From assembly GCA_018398585.1 (NCBI GenBank), contig JAGTTD010000022.1, forward strand, positions 12,005,501 to 12,069,500: DNA of 64,000 bases, in the 5' to 3' direction. Each line of letters starts with the position of its first letter. The first letter of the stretch is position 1. This DNA is from Simmondsia chinensis (lineage: Eukaryota > Streptophyta > Magnoliopsida > Caryophyllales > Simmondsiaceae). The position numbers were made by a program, and so were the translations under genes. Positions 1 through 10,863 of the stretch are shown here, in pieces. The notes under the pieces are model-generated. The model saw only the letters and a list, made by a program, of their open reading frames with translations. It did no database searches and was not told where the DNA came from.

Positions 1-289
1 GATACAATTACTATTTTGGGAAACACTAGCTTAAAGTCCAGACCTTCTACTCATAATGTTCAATCAAATGTAGTGAAAAAACTAATTTATTGTTGAAATT
101 GAATAAAAATATAAACACATATAAAGCATCCTTAATTGTTCCAATGTTAACTCATATGGCGCTCTTATAAACATCGACTTTGAAATTCATATATATGATA
201 CCGTTTATCTTGATATGGTGCAAAGAACTAGGAAGATTTAACGAATATTGACAATGTAATAACAATTTACAATCAATTTATTACATTAC
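1..289. other. AT-rich flank, no gene seen
   Basis: This is short AT-rich sequence before the first LTR. I see no coding exon, RNA gene or repeat end in it. Confidence 0.6.
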
Positions 290-803
290 TGATGCAGCCC
301 ATTCTTGAGCTTAGCGGGTCTGTTGGCAGAAGCAAGTTGGCATGTAGGAGTAGCCGGTACGAAGGCATAGCTGACAAGTATCCAAGTCCGATGCAGCTGG
401 TAATGAATTGGCGTCATAGGTGTTCTCAGCATGAGCTTGGTGGCAAGGCTGAAGATAGATGGATGAAGATAGAATTTGACTTATACTAGGATTAGATTTA
501 TATTTCATATTTTATTTAGTTTTTATATTTATCTTTTGTTATTTATATATCTTTTAGTATTTTTATTTATCTCTTAGAGTTTGACTTAGGGTCAATTAGC
601 TCCTCTATAAATGCAAGAGGAATCTAGGTTATTTGATCATCCAAGTTTAGAATTATTTTGAAGAATACCTTCTTTCTTCTTTTTTGGAGTTGTGAGAAAT
701 CGAGCCTATCTTTCTTCTTCGTTTTATTAATGATTTAATAAAACTAAAGGGAAGGCCGTTGAACCCTTCCGTTCCTCTAAATCTTCCACTATGCACTGCA
801 TCA
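290..803 (+). repeat. Left LTR of the CRM-like element
   Basis: It begins TGATGCAG and ends GCATCA, immediately before the primer-binding site. The stretch from the GGCGTCAT motif to the GTGAGAAATCGA motif is repeated at 6290-6604, which defines the LTR pair. It carries a TATA-like CTCTATAAATG near 603. Confidence 0.8.
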
Positions 804-805
804 GT

Positions 806-817
806 TGATATCAAAGC
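806..817 (+). other. Primer-binding site, Met-tRNA type
   Basis: TGATATCAAAGC lies 2 bp after the LTR. It matches the plant initiator tRNA-Met primer site TGGTATCAAAGC with one change. Confidence 0.7.
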
Positions 818-819
818 TC

Positions 820-1875
820 GGAACGGTTTCTGAGATGGTCCGTCGGCGACAGAGGAATGCCGCCATTAAGGACGTTTACGAGCGAGACTTCCGAGGCAAG
901 CGTTGAGGAAATTTGAGGATTTGGAGAAGAAATTTCCAGCAAATCGAGCGTTGCTGGATTCAAATTGGGGCAAATCCCGATCTTAAACGAGGAACCCAGC
1001 CCCAATGCCCATTAACACCGGGTGCTAATGACAATGCAGACGAGAACTTTCAGAATCCGTTCCAGGAAGCTGAGCTATCGGACCGAAGGTAGAGGAGAGC
1101 TTACGTCAGGGTTCTCGGACTGCGGAGGAGTACACAGTTGATTTCTACTCCTTGATCGCCAGGAATGACTTAGGAGAATCAGGGAACCAATTGGCGAACA
1201 GGTACATAGGCGGGTTGAAAGAGTCAATACAGTAGGTGTTGAATATGTTCGACATCTTTTCAGTTTAAGAAGCAAGTCAGAGGGAAATGACCATCGAGAA
1301 GTAATAGAGGCATCATCACGTTGGCGGCACTGGGAACGTCCACGAAAGTGGGGGTGACCAGATGAGACTACCAACCAACTCGGATATGCAAGTGAAGCCG
1401 ATTACTGCCAACATTGGGAAGGACTTGGCAAGTAGCTCCCAAACCTGTTGCTTTAAGTGTGGTGAGGTGAGGCACCGTGCTACTAAATGTTGTAATGGTG
1501 ATAGACCGGGTAAGGGCCTTTACATTGAGGGACTCCGTGGTAATGGTGGCGGGGTTATCGAGGAAGAGGTTGGTGACGAGTTGGAGCACGAAGACGAGCA
1601 GACAATTGCAGGAGACGAGGGCTGTCTACTTGTGGTTAGGCGTACGTGCTTCCTGCCAAGAGAGGAATAGGGAGACGATTGGCTGAGGAGTCGCATTTTC
1701 TAGACAACAGGCATTGTTGGCGAGAGGATATGCTGCCTAGTGACTGACTCAGGAAGCCGTGAAAACGTCACTTCCGAAGAGGCTGTGCAGAAGCTTAGGT
1801 TGAAAACAAAAGACCACCCAGACCCATATAAGTTGTCTTGGCTTAAGAAGAGAAACACAGTAACAGTCTCCAAAC
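820..1875 (+). pseudogene. Decayed gag and first part of protease (CRM-like)
   Basis: Read through several frameshifts, this segment carries gag remnants, a CCHC knuckle at 1449-1490 (CFKCGEVRHRATKC), and a retropepsin core at 1736-1760 (VTDSGSRENV). The order and wording match the gag and protease of the element at 43061-44308. The frame ends at VTVSK, where the nested element begins. The matching protease continuation (CLVNF..) resumes at 5427. Confidence 0.7.
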
Positions 1876-2044
1876 TATTATGAATGGGCCTTGGCCCTCC
1901 CGTTAACCCTTCCTGCCAACTGGAATCCATACCTGCACTCCTCGCCCGGCAACTCCCTCACTGCCACCTCAGCACTAATATAACTTAACACTATTACTCT
2001 AAATAAGTGAGCCCCCTAAAAAAAAATGTATATGAGTGTGATGC

Positions 2045-2098
<54 letters not shown>

Positions 2099-2333
2099 GT
2101 TTCGCTAGTATTCTCCCCCTTCTTCTACATCTCCCCCATTTTCTCTCTATACTTGTATCTATCATTATCATATACAAATATATATAAAAGGGATAGCAAT
2201 CTAGCTATCCCATAGCCTTTTGCCTCGATATTGTGTTGGATTTGTGATTTTTTGTGTGCTAGATTGTAAGTATTGATTAGATTTGGGTTGTAGATTTCAT
2301 TATTTGGATAGGATCCGATCTTGGTTCATATCA
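1876..2333 (+). repeat. Left LTR of the nested gypsy element
   Basis: It starts TATTATGAATGGGCC and ends ATATCA. It is clearly homologous to 4923-5421. Length differences come mostly from homopolymer C runs. Confidence 0.85.
2046..2087 (+). repeat. 42-bp homopolymer C run in the LTR
   Basis: There are 42 consecutive C residues followed by 10 A. The partner LTR has two C runs of 25 and 24 (5071-5095, 5197-5220). The exact length is prone to sequencing error. Confidence 0.9.
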
Positions 2334-2335
2334 GT

Positions 2336-2346
2336 TGGTATCAGAG
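2336..2346 (+). other. Primer-binding site (tRNA-Met)
   Basis: TGGTATCAGAG lies 2 bp after the LTR end. This is the standard plant LTR-retrotransposon primer site complementary to initiator tRNA-Met. Confidence 0.85.
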
Positions 2347-2549
2347 TATTCAATCCTCAGCCACCATCATTATTGATGACCGATCAAGTCATCATCACCG
2401 ATCATCGAACAGCTCATCATCATCTATTGTTCTTCACTAGTTCAGTTATGCCTAATCCTTCATCCGGCATATTGGCACTCATCGATCAGCACCAATTAGT
2501 GTTAATTGCTCATCGGCCAATAGTAACCAGCTTCAATCACTGGCAATGC

Positions 2550-3300
2550 CAGACAGCTCTAGGCATCGGGTTTTGGTAAGAGCTTTGGAGGAGAAAGTCG
2601 ATTGACGGTGGGATAAATGGGACGAATCTTTGGCAGCAATGAGGCATGAGATGAATGGCCTCTCATCACAAATGGGTATCATTGGCGGAGTTGTGAGTAG
2701 ATGCCAACCACAACCATCATTTTGCTCTCAATGCAACACACGCCAATCTGTGTCATCAGGGCCTCAAGGTGTCCGGCATCGAGGTAATCGCCAACTTGCT
2801 AATAGACTTACTAAGATCGAGTTCCTAAGGTTTAGTGAGCATGATTTGGTGAATTGGTTGTATGAATGTGATAGATATTTTGTACTTGATCGGACCCCTA
2901 AGGACTCAAAGGTTAAAGAAGCTTGAGGGTGATGCTCGGGGGTGGCATGACCCCTACCAGAAGTCATGGCCCCATGGAGTTACTATCCCTTGGGATATAA
3001 ACTCGGCTGAAATTAAGGGCCTTTCCTTGACAACGCATGAAACTCCCTTACGGAGTTGGCTAAGTTGAGACAAATCAGGAGAGTGGATGAATTCCTAAGT
3101 GTCTTTGAGTCATTGGTATGCCGCCTTGGGATGAATCAGAAACAAAAGCTAGGAGCCTTCATGGGGAAGATTGTGTGATGAATTGGCAGAATGGCTCAAA
3201 GTGCTTAAGCCACATACGCTAGAGGAGGCTATCACTCGAGCTAAATTAAATGAGAAGAACTGTGCCTACATTGAACAAGTGACGGGAAAGAGCCCCGCCA
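2550..3300 (+). pseudogene. Gag remnant of the nested gypsy element
   Basis: The segment 2630-2923 encodes a capsid-like stretch that includes LTKIEFLRFSEHDLVNWLYECDRYF. This resembles the plant gypsy gag pattern of a target-sequence phrase followed by W-L-x-x-x-x-x-Y-F. Downstream the frame is broken repeatedly (2862-3065, then 3100-3300). No zinc knuckle can be seen. Confidence 0.55.
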
Positions 3301-4109
3301 AAATAGCCCCACTATTACCATTGCTGTGTAATTCACCAAGGTGGTAGTTAAGCCACCAACACAGATCCTGCTAGGTAGTCTAGTGGCGTTGCCAGCACCA
3401 AATTCCTCCAAAACAGTCCCACTCCTCCCTCTACTAAGTAATACTGCGAAGATACCCGTTACTCTGCCAATAAGAATGGCGCCAAACAGATTGCTGCCAT
3501 TGTCGCTTACTACGCACACTTTTTCTAAGCCTTCTCCCACTCAGAGGGGCGCCATGATTGGTCCTCCTTTGAACGCAATGACTTACTTCGGCTCAACAAG
3601 AGAATCCAATGATAGGCAAGGATTCCGTCAAGTCTGCTCTCGGTCTCTCCTTATCGAGTAACTTAGCAAAGCTAATGCCGAGTTCGCCAAGCAAGCCCTC
3701 GTCTACTCGACACTTGGCGTCACCAGTCCCACTAACTCTACTTCTGCCAACTGCTCTTCCTATACGGGAATTATCCTCCACTGTCTTTGATAATCCGCGC
3801 GCACGAAGTCTTTGTTTCTATGGTTGTGACCCGTTCACGCCCGGTCAATCAATTTGTTATCGAGTGCAGATGTTTTGGGTTAAGGCTTCAAGTGATGAAT
3901 TCGGGGATGAATCAGTGAAACCCCAGCCAGATCTATCCCCTAGTCGTCACATTCTTATTCGTGTCCCCCAGGAATGCCTCGTACTTGGTGTCCTTTGTAA
4001 ACAACAAATCAGAGCATATAAGGCGAAATGTAACTTCAAAAGCCGGTAGGTTGAGGATCTCGGTCATTTTGTACTTGGCGACTGGGTAACTGCCAACTTT
4101 AAAGAATTG

Positions 4110-4113
<4 letters not shown>

Positions 4114-4145
<32 letters not shown>
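4114..4145 (+). repeat. 32-bp poly-T tract
   Basis: A pure T run lies between the gag-like part and the RNase H-like part, where reverse transcriptase is expected. It may mark a deletion junction or the poly-A tail of a minus-strand insertion. Confidence 0.8.
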
Positions 4146-4148
<3 letters not shown>

Positions 4149-4189
4149 TGGCCTTGATTCACCTCAGTAAGGCAGCTTTGTGAGTTCCT

Positions 4190-4620
4190 TGGAGTTTCAG
4201 AGTACAATAGGCACCATATTTTTTATTATGGAACCTCTTGCCCCACCTCTGACCGAGTTGCTTCGCAAGGATAGCTTTAGGGGAAATGAAAATGCCAAAC
4301 TCGTCTTTGAATAATTCAAACGCGCCCTAACTTCTGTGCCAGTTCTGGTCTTGCTGGATTTTTCAAAGCCGTTTGTTATGGGAATCGAAGCATCAGGCGT
4401 GAGCATTGGCATGGGTCTTATGCACGATGGATGTTCCGGTCAGATTTTGCCCCCTATGTGGCATTCTCCGCCACTCACTTCCAGGGTACCGCAAAGCTCT
4501 CTTGGCACCAAGATCAACCTTGCCGTCATGAGCTTCTTGCTGTTGCCTTAGACTTTGACTTGCGCCGGTCTGGCGGACTTTGGTTACACTATTTGCCACA
4601 GGCAGATCGCTACCAATGAG
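4190..4620 (+). pseudogene. RNase H remnant of the nested gypsy element
   Basis: The reading ALTS.PVLVLLDFSKPF followed by GIEASGVSIGMGLMHDG is the start of a gypsy RNase H, whose usual form is PVL-x-L-P-D-F-x-K-P-F..TDASG-x-G-x-G. The catalytic TDAS has become IEAS. The following frame is broken. Integrase is not recognisable downstream. Confidence 0.6.
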
Positions 4621-4922
4621 ATCGAGAATTTCTATTTGGTGAATCTATTTGGCTAAAGCTTCTGTCTTACCACCAACATAGTTTCGCCAATGGCCTACAG
4701 CCTAGATTTGCCAGCTGAAGCCTCCATGCTGCTCCGTTACTCGAGACCTGGCCACCAACCCCTCTCACATCTCAGCTTAGGCGTACTTAGACTAGAAGGT
4801 TGTTCACTGTCTCTGCAATACAGCCACCCAAGTATCGGTTCAATGGATTAGATTCCTTTACGATCTGTGAATTCAGTTCGCAATGTCTGACCCTTGAGGA
4901 CAAAGGTCAAGTCCTGCGAGGG

Positions 4923-5421
4923 TATTGTTGCGAATGGGCCTTGGCCGATACGTTAACCCTTCCCGCCAATTCGCCAGCCTGAATCCTTACCCGCACTCCT
5001 CGCCTGGCAACTCCATCACTACCACCTCAACCCTAATATAACTAATATTATTACAATAAATAAGTGATCTCCCCCCCCCCCCCCCCCCCCCCCCCTCCTC
5101 AGGGATTAGGTATGCTAACTTGTGTATAAGTGTGATGCTCTCTCTCTTCTCCCCAATGTTTCTCTAGTACTCTCCCCCCTTCTTCTACATTCCCTTCCCC
5201 CCCCCCCCCCCCCCCCCCCCTCCCCTCTTTCTCTCTATACTTGTATCTATCTTTATCATATACAAATATATACAAAAGCGATAGCAATCTGGCGATCCCA
5301 TTGCCCTTTGCCTCGATATTGTGTTGGATTTGTGATTCATTATATGCTAGATTGCAAGTATTGGTTAGATTTGGGCTATGGATCGGATTATTTGGATAGG
5401 ATCCCATCTTGGTTCGTATCA
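4923..5421 (+). repeat. Right LTR of the nested gypsy element
   Basis: It starts TATTGTTGCGAATGGGCC and ends CGTATCA, and it is followed by the CAAAC target duplicate. It includes two C homopolymers, which create spurious Pro- and Gly-rich frames. Confidence 0.85.
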
Positions 5422-5426
5422 CAAAC

Positions 5427-6215
5427 AATGTTTGGTTAACTTTTTGATCGGGGTGAAGTATAAGGAGGAGGTATGGTGTGACGTGGTAGCCATGGATGGG
5501 TGTCATCTGCTATTGGGACGACCATGGAATTTTGATAGGGGTGCCGTCCACGACCATCAACGAAACACCTATAGCTTCGTGTTTGGGGGCACAAGGATAG
5601 GCTTGCTTCCCAAGGAGGACGAAGCTCCATAACCAGAGGAAGACAAGAATCTAAAGTTGCTGGCTAAAGCATTGTTGGGCAAAGGCGTTAGCGGAAACAG
5701 GGATACAACCATACCTGTAGAGGACAAAAGCCAAGCAGAAAAGAGTAAAGAGGCACTGGTAGCTGTGTTGGCGATGGAGGCAAGCCTGCGGTGGAAGAAT
5801 CACATACCGGAGGAAGAGTTGCCAGGAAGGCTCAAACACAAGGTAAGCCTTGGGATGTTCAAAAGTTATAGACCTCCAGGGTTCACGGTGTTATTGTCAC
5901 CTAAGAAAGACGAGGCATGGCGACAGAAGTGAGTTGGTAGCAGGGCCAACGTTATGAGATTTGGGGTCTCTAGCGCATTGGCAAGAGTGGCTCAAGCGAT
6001 CTCTTTCCAATCCGGGGAGGATGATGCCGTCTCCACCATGGCTATACTATTGGTGGAAGAAAACAAAAACCCGCACCGGGAGAAGCATAGCAGATGAGAG
6101 CTCTGGGAGATTGGCGGATGGTATGAGGAAACTCTACTTAGCAAGGATAACCAAGAAGATCTCTTGGCGAATTCAATGGCGAATTCTCTCCAACTCGGAA
6201 ATGACGATGCAGCCC
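5427..6215 (+). pseudogene. Protease remainder, RT stub and C-terminus of the CRM-like element
   Basis: The frame resumes with CLVNFLIGVKYKEEVWCDVV and HLLLGRPW, matching the protease C-terminal half at 42782-43150. It continues to about 5935 with a residual RT start (LLSPKKDEAW). After that only C-terminal polyprotein sequence is found, ending ANSLQLGNDDAAPG at 6172-6218. The usual 3 kb of RT, RNase H and integrase is absent, which indicates a large internal deletion. The C-terminal frame reads across the polypurine site into the LTR, as CRM chromoviruses are known to do. Confidence 0.65.
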
Positions 6216-6604
6216 CCGGTTGAGCTTGGCAGTTCCCTTGGCAGGTACGGTGGCACAACTTACAAGTACCCACGTCTGACGCGGCTGGCAATGAATTGGC
6301 GTCATGGGTGTTGGCGGCATGAGCTTGGCGGCAAGGCTGAAGAGAGATGCAGTGAAGATAGCGGTGAAGATAAAATTTGACTTATACTAGAATTCGATTT
6401 ATATTTCAAATTTTATTTTGTTTTGATATTTATCTTTCGTTGTTCATTTATCTTTTAGTATTTTTATTTATCTCTTAGAGTTTGACTTAGAATCAATTAG
6501 CTCCTCTATAAATATAAGAGAAACCTAGGTTGTTTGATCATCCAAGTTTAGAATTATTTTGAAGAATATTTTGTTTCTCCTTTTCTCGGACTGTGAGAAA
6601 TCGA
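6205..6604 (+). repeat. Right LTR of the CRM-like element, 3'-truncated
   Basis: It is homologous to 290-705. Similarity stops at GTGAGAAATCGA, so about the last 100 bp are lost and no target duplication can be checked. Its first base pair is CG rather than TG. Confidence 0.75.
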
Positions 6605-7644
6605 TAGCATGAAGTAAAACAAAAAGGTGAAGTGAAGAAAGACAAAGAGAATGAAGCACAGATAAGAGAGAATGAGAAGAAATATGTGGAAAACATAAAT
6701 GTGAAAATTTTCTAAAAAACAAATTTGAACTATTTTCCTAATATTTCAATAGAGTAGAGAAAACTAAAAAACCGTTTCCAACTTCTCTATTTGAAAAGTT
6801 AGGGTATGTTTGATAGCAATAAGTAATTTTCTTTTTTGTCTCTATTTTTCCTTTTTATCTCCAATTTTTCATTTCTAATTTTGTAACATAAAAAACTAGG
6901 AAATGCATATTTAAGCAATTAAATATTTGCCCTTTATTTTTCCTTGAGATTATAAACTTCAGCTATAGAAGTTATTAAGGAATGAAATAACTGAAAGGTT
7001 CTTTGGTTAGTATAATGGTAACTATCATATCCTAACTCATTTATTTTATCACTATGAGGACCAAATCCTCATGAGTGTACAGGAGGAGATTCTCCAAAAA
7101 AACAAAAAACATAAAATATGAAAGAAAAGGAAGGAAGGGAATAGAAAAGAAAAAAAATGAGCATAAATCCCCAATTTAATTTCATGGTCAAAATCAAGCT
7201 AAAATATCCGGCTTGACCCATGGTTCACCCCGAGGGCACAAACTATTATAGTGTTTATGATGTCAACCGACTAACATATATAACAACAACCTTGATCTTG
7301 ATATAGATCCAAAAATGATAATCAAAATCAAATCCATGGACAAGAGATTTCAATACAATAACTGACCTGGATTTAGATCTCATCACTGAGCATTACCAAT
7401 AACATAAAGTTAAGCAAAAGCTTTGCCTAAGGTTAGGCCAAAGAGTGGGCCAGTATAGGATAATTGGTGTTCATTGAGCTTACAAATTTATTGTGTACTA
7501 TTGTAAAACTATAGAAAGTATATAATATTATTGAATAATCTACCATTATTTATAAATATGATTTGATGATTAAATTGTGTCATATCATTAAACAATTTGA
7601 ACATTAAACCATTAGGTTTACACATAATTGTGAAGCCCTTACCA

Positions 7645-7790
7645 ACTCTACTTAGCCCAATTGTCTTGTGAAGTATTTGATTTGGGGTTCGAATCACCCC
7701 ATTAAATGTAAATAATTATTGGGGCAAATTATTTGGTTGTGTGCTTTGACTTACCCTGTTATACATATAGGAATGTACGAGTCTAAAGTA
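7645..7790 (+). repeat. Possible SINE head (tRNA-like promoter boxes)
   Basis: TAGCCCAATTG (box A-like, about 7653) and GGTTCGAATCA (box B-like, about 7686) are spaced as in tRNA-derived SINE heads. No foldable tRNA is present. Boundaries are not resolved. Confidence 0.35.
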
Positions 7791-8261
7791 TATTTATATA
7801 TTTTGTAATCAATTAAGATGAACATAAACTAATTTAGACCAGTTAATTAATAGAAAAAGACAACACCAAACCGTTCCAAAAATCGTGTCAAAACACAAGT
7901 GTTGCAATGGGATAAGCATTTGACCGTGACACGTATGCATAGCTTAATTGTGTGTGTCTCTGCTTTGGATCCAACTGATGCCTTGCTAGTCTCTGGTCCT
8001 CTCCTGTTCGTGTAATGTTGTCCCGGTTTTCTGTGTTGTCTATGGTGTCTATTTTTTCCCGTTTTGATCTAAATTTTGTACCCATATTACAGCCACCACT
8101 TGGTGGGTAGGATTCCTTTTTTGGAATGTCGTGCCCTGTAAGGTATTTTCGCCCCTTATAGAAAAAAAATATGGCGTATGCAACAATTTTTTTAAAATGT
8201 TACGATAGGTACCAAGCCAATGTAATGGTGCCTTAGAAACGTTGCATTACGTATCAAGCAA

Positions 8262-8312
8262 CAACAACAACAATCCCGGTGCCTCAAAGGGCTCCCGCAT
8301 AAGCAGGGTCAG
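8262..8312 (-). repeat. 5'-truncated SINE, Au-like 3' end
   Basis: On the minus strand the sequence reads CTGCTTATGCGGGAGCCC, then a GGCACCGGG-type end, then a (TTG)n tail. This resembles the plant Au-SINE 3' region. It is flanked by an 11-bp duplication GTATCAAGCAA (8251-8261 and 8313-8323), which supports an L1-type insertion. Confidence 0.65.
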
Positions 8313-9945
8313 GTATCAAGCAAATGCATCAATAAAAAGTTTTACATGAACACTACTTATGGTAACATTTTAAGCAAATGTTACAATTTAAGTGCTACCC
8401 AAAATTTGACTGTTGTGGTTCTTGCTTTTGTGATTTCTTATTTTGCATGGCTTACCACATCATATAATAATATTGGTGTTTTTTTTTTTTTTTTTTGGAG
8501 ATGATGTTATGGTGGAGGGTGCTGTTGAGGTGGTGGGTAATGATGATCAGTTGTGTGATGATCTTCTTATTTATATTAGCCAGGAGCACATTGAATGCTT
8601 TTTTTGATTTATCCCCTTTTAAAATTAGTCGTGCTCGTTGTCATGATAAGCCCCTTCCTTCGCCCTCCTTAGGGCCCATCAAGCTTGGGAATTCAGAAAA
8701 AAATTGTGCTTAAGCTATGATGATTCCGATGGTGACATGCATCATCTCTTTTACTCTCTTGAAGGAGATGTCCTAGGTGAGGTTACTCGTAAGTAAGAAG
8801 GAACATCAAAAGTAGAAACCAGCCCGTGCTTTGTCCCCTATCTAATCCTGATAGGAGATGTAGCTCAGATTGATAGGGTCTACTTTGAGGTGTCCCAAAT
8901 AACATCAATGCCCTATCGGACCATTGGTGTTCATATCATATTCAGGTGTTTATCCCAATAAATGTGTCTTTAAGTTGACTTTTTTTGTTTTAAGAAGTTG
9001 CTATCAGTGTGATCCATTTGGCCTTTTCTGGTTCATAAATTGGTGTGGAATATGCGTATAGGCATATTAGGACATGCTTTTGTATTTTAGAAGTAGGCAT
9101 GGTGGTATGCGTTTAGGTGGTTTGGGGTTTATTGCTATATTTGTTTTATTTTTTTCCCACTCAGGTGGGTTTTCTCAGGCTCCCCTTTGATGTGTGCACA
9201 CGGATCCCAAAAATGTGGTTGGTCATCCAAGCTGATACATGATACTTTCAAAATGGCATAGAAGAGAGAAAAATTGAAGCTACAAATAAGGTATAGCTAA
9301 GTCAAGGAGTGTCGTTTGCTCAAGAAATTCTACCACTTTATCTATCTCTAAGATGTTTGGATTTTTCAAAACTTCATGGACATGCAGAAAAGAAATGCTA
9401 TCTCCACTCATATGACCATTAAGGAACTTTTTTACTTATTTCTTCTATTCCAATAGATTTTTTTTTTTTTTTTTTTTTTGAGTTGTTTAAGAAATAGGAG
9501 TATCATTAAAAAAATAATTTTATATTTTTTCTTGATGTTCTGAACCAAGTTGCCTTTGTTATGAAAATAAAGAAATTATTTTCAAATTTGATGTTGATTC
9601 TCAGCTTTGTTATGTACGTAAACCTCCAATCGAGTTGAACTTGCTCGCTATGCTAAGCAAGTTGAGTTTGAGTCGGGATTGGTGGTTAGCAGTCAAAATC
9701 GTTGAGCTTATGTATTGAGCTTGATTATATTAGATCTTGTTTATGAAGTAAAGTGTGGACTGATCTAGTTTGGTTCATGTTACCGAGGTTTTATGCATGG
9801 CTATAGATACCAAGGTTATGGAATTATATGATATATGTCCCTCAATAAGAGTTTTCATATTAATTTGGAATAGAAAATTGCAAACACAATACGATGCCAA
9901 ATAAACTCTTTAAATAAGTAACATAAGGTAATAAAACATATAACT

Positions 9946-10252
9946 TGTTGATGTAAACTTCCAAAAGTACCGGGAATCGGGTAAACAACATTGTTGGATC
10001 AAACACTTGCAATTCGCAAGTAACGGGTATCCAAATGATCTACAGGTTTCGAGGCGTGATGTCACTTTTCTTAAGACTTATTTCAGCGTATGAAATAGTC
10101 TCGAGGATACAACGATAACCTAATGTCAATAGAGTGAGCATATGTAAAGGGAGATAAGGAAAGATGTATGAGAATAACGTTTTTCAAGAACAATGAACAA
10201 GTTTTTTTCAATTCAATTGATTCTTTTTCCATTATCAAACACATTAGGGGAG

Positions 10253-10298
<46 letters not shown>

Positions 10299-10650
10299 CG
10301 CGTGTGTGTGTGTGTGTGTGACTTTGTCAAAGAAAACGTCCCAAATTATGCCTCAAAGAAAAAATGCGAAAGGCCGGTAGTTAACACGCCAAAATCCAGT
10401 GAAAACTGCACCTGTTTGTCCACACACACATCTGCAGAGATGGTTCTATTAATCTGTGTGTCGACACATGGGCCATGTGTGTTGACACACACCTCTGCAG
10501 CCTTATTCTGTAAGAATATGTGTCGACACACCAGTCCTGTGTGTCGACACACATCCCAACACACATCAAAACACATCAAACAAACTACAGGTCCAACTTT
10601 AAACACTTTATTTACAATTCTTATAGCATGATTTTGAAAATACATCAACA
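9946..10650. mobile_element. 705-bp TG..CA insertion, probable solo LTR (repeat R)
   Basis: It starts TGTTGATGTA and ends with the inverted complement TACATCAACA. It is flanked by the perfect 5-bp duplication TAACT (9941-9945, 10651-10655). An empty-site homolog exists at 17745-17936. The interior has a TATA/TGTG microsatellite and several TGTGTCGACACA palindromes (10460-10555). No coding sequence is present. TG..CA ends and a 5-bp duplication fit a solo LTR. A diverged inverted copy lies at 16760-17465. The internal palindromes recall SIRE-type copia LTRs, which is inference only. Confidence 0.7.
10252..10320. repeat. AT/GT microsatellite
   Basis: A (TA)n block with a few interruptions passes into (TG)n with a short CGCG interruption. 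Confidence 0.9.
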
Positions 10651-10863
10651 TAACTAAATCACAAAACTATAAACAAATAGTTTCCTATAATTTTATTTAA
10701 GCTATATGTAATGAAATTGTTGTGTTCTGACCCTAGATATTGATTTCGGCTAAACCATGTAAATTTGGTGTCTCTAGTTCCCTCTCTTTCTCTAATTTTG
10801 CTCATTATTTAAATAGCGTTCCAATATATGTGATACTCTAATAAGAAGTTTATGTAAGACAAG

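Larger units (their letters stand above)
1876..5421 (+). mobile_element. Nested Ty3/gypsy-like retrotransposon, RT-less
   Basis: The element is bounded by LTRs 1876-2333 and 4923-5421 and flanked by a perfect 5-bp target duplication CAAAC (1871-1875 and 5422-5426). A primer-binding site TGGTATCAGAG follows the left LTR. A purine-rich stretch ending GCGAGGG precedes the right LTR. The internal part holds gag-like and RNase H-like remnants on the plus strand, with a 32-bp poly-T tract between them. I see no intact reverse transcriptase or integrase. The host element reads through cleanly when this insertion is removed. A solo LTR of the same family lies at 59023-59471. Confidence 0.85.
290..6604 (+). 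mobile_element. CRM-like Ty3/gypsy retrotransposon, internally deleted, with a nested insertion
   Basis: The element has a 514-bp left LTR (TGATGCAG..GCATCA), a tRNA-Met-like primer site, gag with a zinc knuckle, a protease with DSG, and a truncated right LTR from 6205. It resembles the CRM-type element at 39888-44937: the protease segment and the C-terminal signature ANSL..G-D-D-A are shared. Reverse transcriptase, RNase H and integrase are essentially missing, because the frame passes from a residual RT start (PKKDEAW, about 5900) directly into C-terminal sequence. Another gypsy element sits inside the protease at 1876-5421. The element is dead. Its clade is inferred from the C-terminus running into the LTR and from similarity to the fuller copy. 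Confidence 0.75.
6605..9800. other. AT-rich intergenic DNA
   Basis: I see no exon, long open frame or LTR pair here. Poly-T and poly-A runs occur near 8480 and 9462. Only SINE-like debris (below) is recognisable. The short frames present have no family resemblance. Confidence 0.5.
9801..10712. repeat. Dispersed repeat F, interrupted copy
   Basis: 9801-9945 plus 10651-10712 together match, in inverted orientation, the uninterrupted stretch 17745-17936. The gap is exactly the insertion 9946-10650. The family is unknown and no ends with a target duplication were found. Confidence 0.6.

Noticed and set aside
5099..5506. Gly-rich and Pro-rich frames on opposite strands
   Set aside because: They are translations of the C homopolymers inside the LTR at 4923-5421.
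7640..7790. Possible tRNA gene
   Set aside because: Box A- and box B-like words are present, but no cloverleaf can be formed. It is better explained as SINE debris.
10168..10631. Cys/Val/His-rich frames
   Set aside because: They come from the TG microsatellite and the GTCGAC palindromes within the 705-bp insertion.
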